Below are positions 61,563-64,000 of a stretch of DNA of 64,000 nucleotides, piece by piece. Below the pieces are notes generated by a model. It was not told where the DNA came from and searched no databases. It saw nothing but the letters and a program-made list of their open reading frames with translations. Origin of the DNA: Micromonospora sp. H61 (GTDB lineage Bacteria > Actinomycetota > Actinomycetes > Mycobacteriales > Micromonosporaceae). The stretch's first letter is position 1, and every line of letters starts with the position of its first letter. The position numbers and the translations under genes are program-made. The stretch covers positions 124,001-188,000 of the forward strand of contig NZ_JAGPXY010000001.1 of the NCBI RefSeq assembly GCF_018070325.1, read 5' to 3'.

Positions 61563-62399
61563 ATGCGATTCGTCAAACAGTTCCTAGCGGTCGCCGTCGC
61601 CGCCCTCGTCGGCTGGCAGTGCGTCGCCGCCGTCGAGGGCAACTTCTTCCTCACTCTGGTGATGGGCGCGTTGACGGCAGTGCTGGGCGTGGTCGTCTAC
61701 CGGTGGGTCGTGCGGCGCACCGAGCGCCGTGAGCCGACCGAGCTCGGCCTGGACGGCCGGGGCGGGAAGCTGGGCCGTGGGACGCTCATCGGCTTCGCCA
61801 TGTTCGCGGCCGTCATCGCCACCATCGCATTCCTCGACGGTTACCGCGTCGAGGGCTGGGGTTCGCCGACGGGAGCGCTGGGTCTGCTCGGGTTCATGGC
61901 GGCCGCCGCCGTCACCGAGGAGCTGCTGTTCCGGGGGGTGCTGTTCCGCATTGTCGAGGAGCGGACGGGCACCTGGATCGCTCTCGCCCTGACCGGCGTG
62001 GTGTTCGGCGCGATCCACCTGGCGAACCCGGACGCCACCCTGTGGGGGGCGACCGCCATCGCCATCGAGGCCGGGTTCATGCTGGCCGCCTGCTACGCCG
62101 CCACCCGGAACCTGTGGGTCCCGATCGGCCTGCACTTCGGCTGGAACTTCGCCGCCGGCGGCATCTTCAGCGTCGTGGTCTCGGGCAACGGCGAGTCGAA
62201 GGGGCTGCTCGAGGCGTCGACGTCGGGGCCGGTCGCGCTGAGCGGTGGCGACTTCGGGCCGGAGGGCAGCCTGTACGCGGTGCTGGCCGGCGTGGTGCTG
62301 ACCGTGGTGTTCCTGTGGCTGGCCAAGCGCCGCGGGCACATCATCGCGCGCCGCCACCGCTCGGCGCAGGCCCCGGCAACCGCTACAGTCACCCGGTGA
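61563..62399 (+). CDS. CPBP-family intramembrane metalloprotease (CAAX protease-like)
   Basis: A 278-residue membrane protein with about seven to eight helices. It keeps the three CPBP motifs: EELLFRG (EExxxR), FGAIHLANP (FxxxH) and HFGWN (HxxxN), which together bind the catalytic zinc within the membrane. Bacterial members are often linked to bacteriocin immunity or protein maturation. The stop overlaps the histidine kinase GTG as GTGA, so the protease may act within the same signalling unit. Confidence 0.9.
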   Translation: MRFVKQFLAVAVAALVGWQCVAAVEGNFFLTLVMGALTAVLGVVVYRWVVRRTERREPTELGLDGRGGKLGRGTLIGFAMFAAVIATIAFLDGYRVEGWGSPTGALGLLGFMAAAAVTEELLFRGVLFRIVEERTGTWIALALTGVVFGAIHLANPDATLWGATAIAIEAGFMLAACYAATRNLWVPIGLHFGWNFAAGGIFSVVVSGNGESKGLLEASTSGPVALSGGDFGPEGSLYAVLAGVVLTVVFLWLAKRRGHIIARRHRSAQAPATATVTR

Positions 62400-63556
62400 T
62401 CAGGCTCCGGAGGCTCCCGGATCTGTGGCAGCAGTGGCCGATCACGGTCCGGGATCTCCCGATCGCCGTAGCCCTCGCCCTCGCGACGGTGGTCCCGGCC
62501 CTGGATCGGCAGGGTACGCAGCTCGGCGACCTCCCGGACCGCCCGTACGACGCGCTGACCATCGGTGTCGTCGCCCTGGAGTGCCTGCCGCTGGCCGTGC
62601 GGCGTCGGTGGCCGGCCGCCTGCCTCATGCTGGTGTCGCTCGGCTTCGCGATCGACCAGCTCCGCGGCTACCACACCATCGCGGGTACGGGACTGGCCAT
62701 CGCGCTCATCAGCGCCGGCGCCCACCTGGAACGGCGCCGCTGGGCCGTCGCGGGTCTCGCCTCGGCGGCGTACGTGCCCCTGGCGGTCTCCCTCGACCGG
62801 CTCGGATCGGGTGAGGGCATCGCGGGGTTCACCACCTTCTACCTGCTGCTGGCGCTCGCGTGGGGCATCGGGGCGTGGCTGCGCCAGAACCGGGTCACCG
62901 AGGCGGAACGCCGCCGCCATGTCGAGGAGACCACCCGTACTGCGGAGCGCACGCGCATCGCCGGGGAGCTGCACGACGTCGTCACCCACCACGTGACGGC
63001 GATGGTCGTGCAGGCCGAGGCGGCGCGCTACCTGATGGACGCCCCGGACAAGCTGGACCAGACGCTGACTGCGATCACCGGGACCGGCCGCCGGGCCGTC
63101 GGCGACCTGCGGCAGCTGCTCGACCTGCTCAACCCGGATCACAACAGCACAGGCGATCCGCGTACGCCCTTCGTCGGCGACCTGGATGCCCTCATCGCCC
63201 ATTCCCGGCAGGCCGGACAGCCGGTCGAGTTCGTCCGGGAGGGCACGCCGTCGGTGGCCATCAATGGCGCCGAGGTGGTGGCGTACCGGGTGGTGCAGGA
63301 GGCGCTGACGAACGCGCTGAAGTACGCGCACGGCAGCCGGACCAGGGTTCGCGTTCACCACGGGGAAGGAGAGACGACCGTGGAGATCAGCACCGACGGC
63401 TCCGGGGGTGACAGCGCGTCCCCGGGCGGCAGCGGGCGCGGCCTCGCCGGGCTCCGCGAGCGGGTCACCGTCCTCGGTGGTGACTTCAGCGCGGGTGCGC
63501 GGGCCGGCGGCGGCTTCCTCGTGCGGGCCCGGATCCCGGCTGGGAACCCGTCGTGA
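62396..63556 (+). CDS. NarL/DesK-type sensor histidine kinase
   Basis: A 386-residue kinase with about five to six N-terminal helices, HisKA_3 dimer domain with the phosphate-accepting His193 (AGELHDVVTHHV) and a HATPase_c domain (N box VVQEALTNALKYAHG; G box GRGLAGLRERV). There is little outside loop, so the signal is probably membrane-borne. GTG start overlapping the protease stop, and its own stop overlaps the response regulator, giving a three-gene co-translated unit. Confidence 0.92.
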   Translation: MIRLRRLPDLWQQWPITVRDLPIAVALALATVVPALDRQGTQLGDLPDRPYDALTIGVVALECLPLAVRRRWPAACLMLVSLGFAIDQLRGYHTIAGTGLAIALISAGAHLERRRWAVAGLASAAYVPLAVSLDRLGSGEGIAGFTTFYLLLALAWGIGAWLRQNRVTEAERRRHVEETTRTAERTRIAGELHDVVTHHVTAMVVQAEAARYLMDAPDKLDQTLTAITGTGRRAVGDLRQLLDLLNPDHNSTGDPRTPFVGDLDALIAHSRQAGQPVEFVREGTPSVAINGAEVVAYRVVQEALTNALKYAHGSRTRVRVHHGEGETTVEISTDGSGGDSASPGGSGRGLAGLRERVTVLGGDFSAGARAGGGFLVRARIPAGNPS

Positions 63557-64000
63557 CCGCGCCGGTCCGGGTGCTCGTCTGCGACGATCAGGAGCTGATC
63601 CGCGCCGGATTCGCGACGATCATCGACGCCCAGCCCGATATGGAGATCGTCGGCGAGTGCGGCGACGGACGCGCGGCAGTCGACCTGGCCCTTCGGCTCC
63701 GGCCGGACGTGGTGGTGATGGACATCCGGATGCCGGTGCTCGACGGCATCGAGGCGACCCGCCTGCTGGCCGGTGCCCGGGTCCCCGTGCCGGTGAAGGT
63801 CCTCGTGGTGACGACGTTCAACCTCGACGAGTACGTCTACGAGGCGCTGCGCGCGGGTGCCAGCGGCTTCCTGCTCAAGGACGCCCCACCGGCGCAGCTG
63901 CTCCACGGCATCCGCACGGTGGCGACGGGCGCCGCGCTGCTGGCCCCGGAGGTGACCCGGCAGCTGGTGGGCAGGTACGCGGCCCGCATCCGCCCGGCCG
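63553..64000 (+). CDS. NarL/FixJ-family response regulator, cut by the window edge
   Basis: The first 149 codons of a response regulator: receiver domain with acidic pair Asp11/Asp12 (VCDDQELIRAGF), phospho-acceptor Asp57 (VVVMDIRMP), and conserved Lys in GFLLKDAPP. The LuxR-type DNA-binding domain expected after it lies beyond the right edge. GTG start overlapping the kinase stop as GTGA. It would be phosphorylated by the kinase encoded just upstream. Confidence 0.93.
   Translation, partial: MTAPVRVLVCDDQELIRAGFATIIDAQPDMEIVGECGDGRAAVDLALRLRPDVVVMDIRMPVLDGIEATRLLAGARVPVPVKVLVVTTFNLDEYVYEALRAGASGFLLKDAPPAQLLHGIRTVATGAALLAPEVTRQLVGRYAARIRPA

Overview
The window is about 70% GC with GTG and even TTG starts, GTGA/ATGA/TGATG gene overlaps, a LacI/CebR-type cellulose operator, SigE-type sigma factor, alpha-lytic-like protease and CysK/P450-ferredoxin style gene pairs. 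It looks like chromosome of a filamentous actinomycete; a Micromonosporaceae member is my best guess, but no rRNA or tRNA is present to fix this. I see no insertion sequence, prophage, CRISPR array or tRNA.

Layout. 1-15947 (minus strand): a two-gene Tc (toxin complex) insecticidal-type toxin operon, a 3,124-residue TcA followed 9 nt later by a TcB-TcC (SpvB/Rhs) fusion that runs off the left edge. 16184-17302: a membrane-tethered family 3 solute-binding protein. 17862-19315: cytochrome P450 and its 3Fe-4S ferredoxin. 19545-22891: divergent secreted cellulose genes (Cip1-like protein; GH44-FN3-CBM2 endoglucanase) with a near-perfect CebR operator. 23122-28074: Cd/Pb-type CmtR sensor plus cation-efflux protein, then a zinc ABC importer operon (SBP, ATPase, two permeases, ArsR) behind a Zur-like box. 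28154-32987: methyltransferase and three PLP enzymes, one fused to rhodanese, of unknown product.

33453-48839 is the most notable part: a zinc-starvation island. It contains six proteins built on the actinobacterial 'anchored repeat' (choice-of-anchor M, TIGR03769) domain, among them a sortase-type LPRTG protein and a solute-binding protein carrying the domain inside it, with their own ATPase and permease, a DUF916/WxL-like pair, zinc-free ribosomal proteins S14, L33, L28 and L31, a CobW-family protein lacking its P-loop, a Fur-family Zur regulator, and a permease pair. Zur-like boxes lie in front of L28, the CobW gene and the two-gene anchored-repeat operon. Every intact repeat keeps a GHxD and an HxHx(N/S)W motif. 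I infer that the surface proteins form a zinc relay from the cell wall to the ABC transporter. The 'substrate relay' idea for this domain family is established as a proposal; zinc as substrate is my inference from the neighbours and boxes.

48963-64000 is ordinary accessory chromosome: a small membrane protein, MocR regulator divergent from a berberine-bridge-like oxidase, LURP-one-like protein, Ser/Thr kinase, a sigma factor with a membrane partner and lipoprotein that share a four-cysteine domain, secreted S1 protease, cold-shock gene with a terminator-like hairpin in its leader, a lower-GC orphan gene, CPBP protease, and a NarL-type two-component system cut by the right edge.
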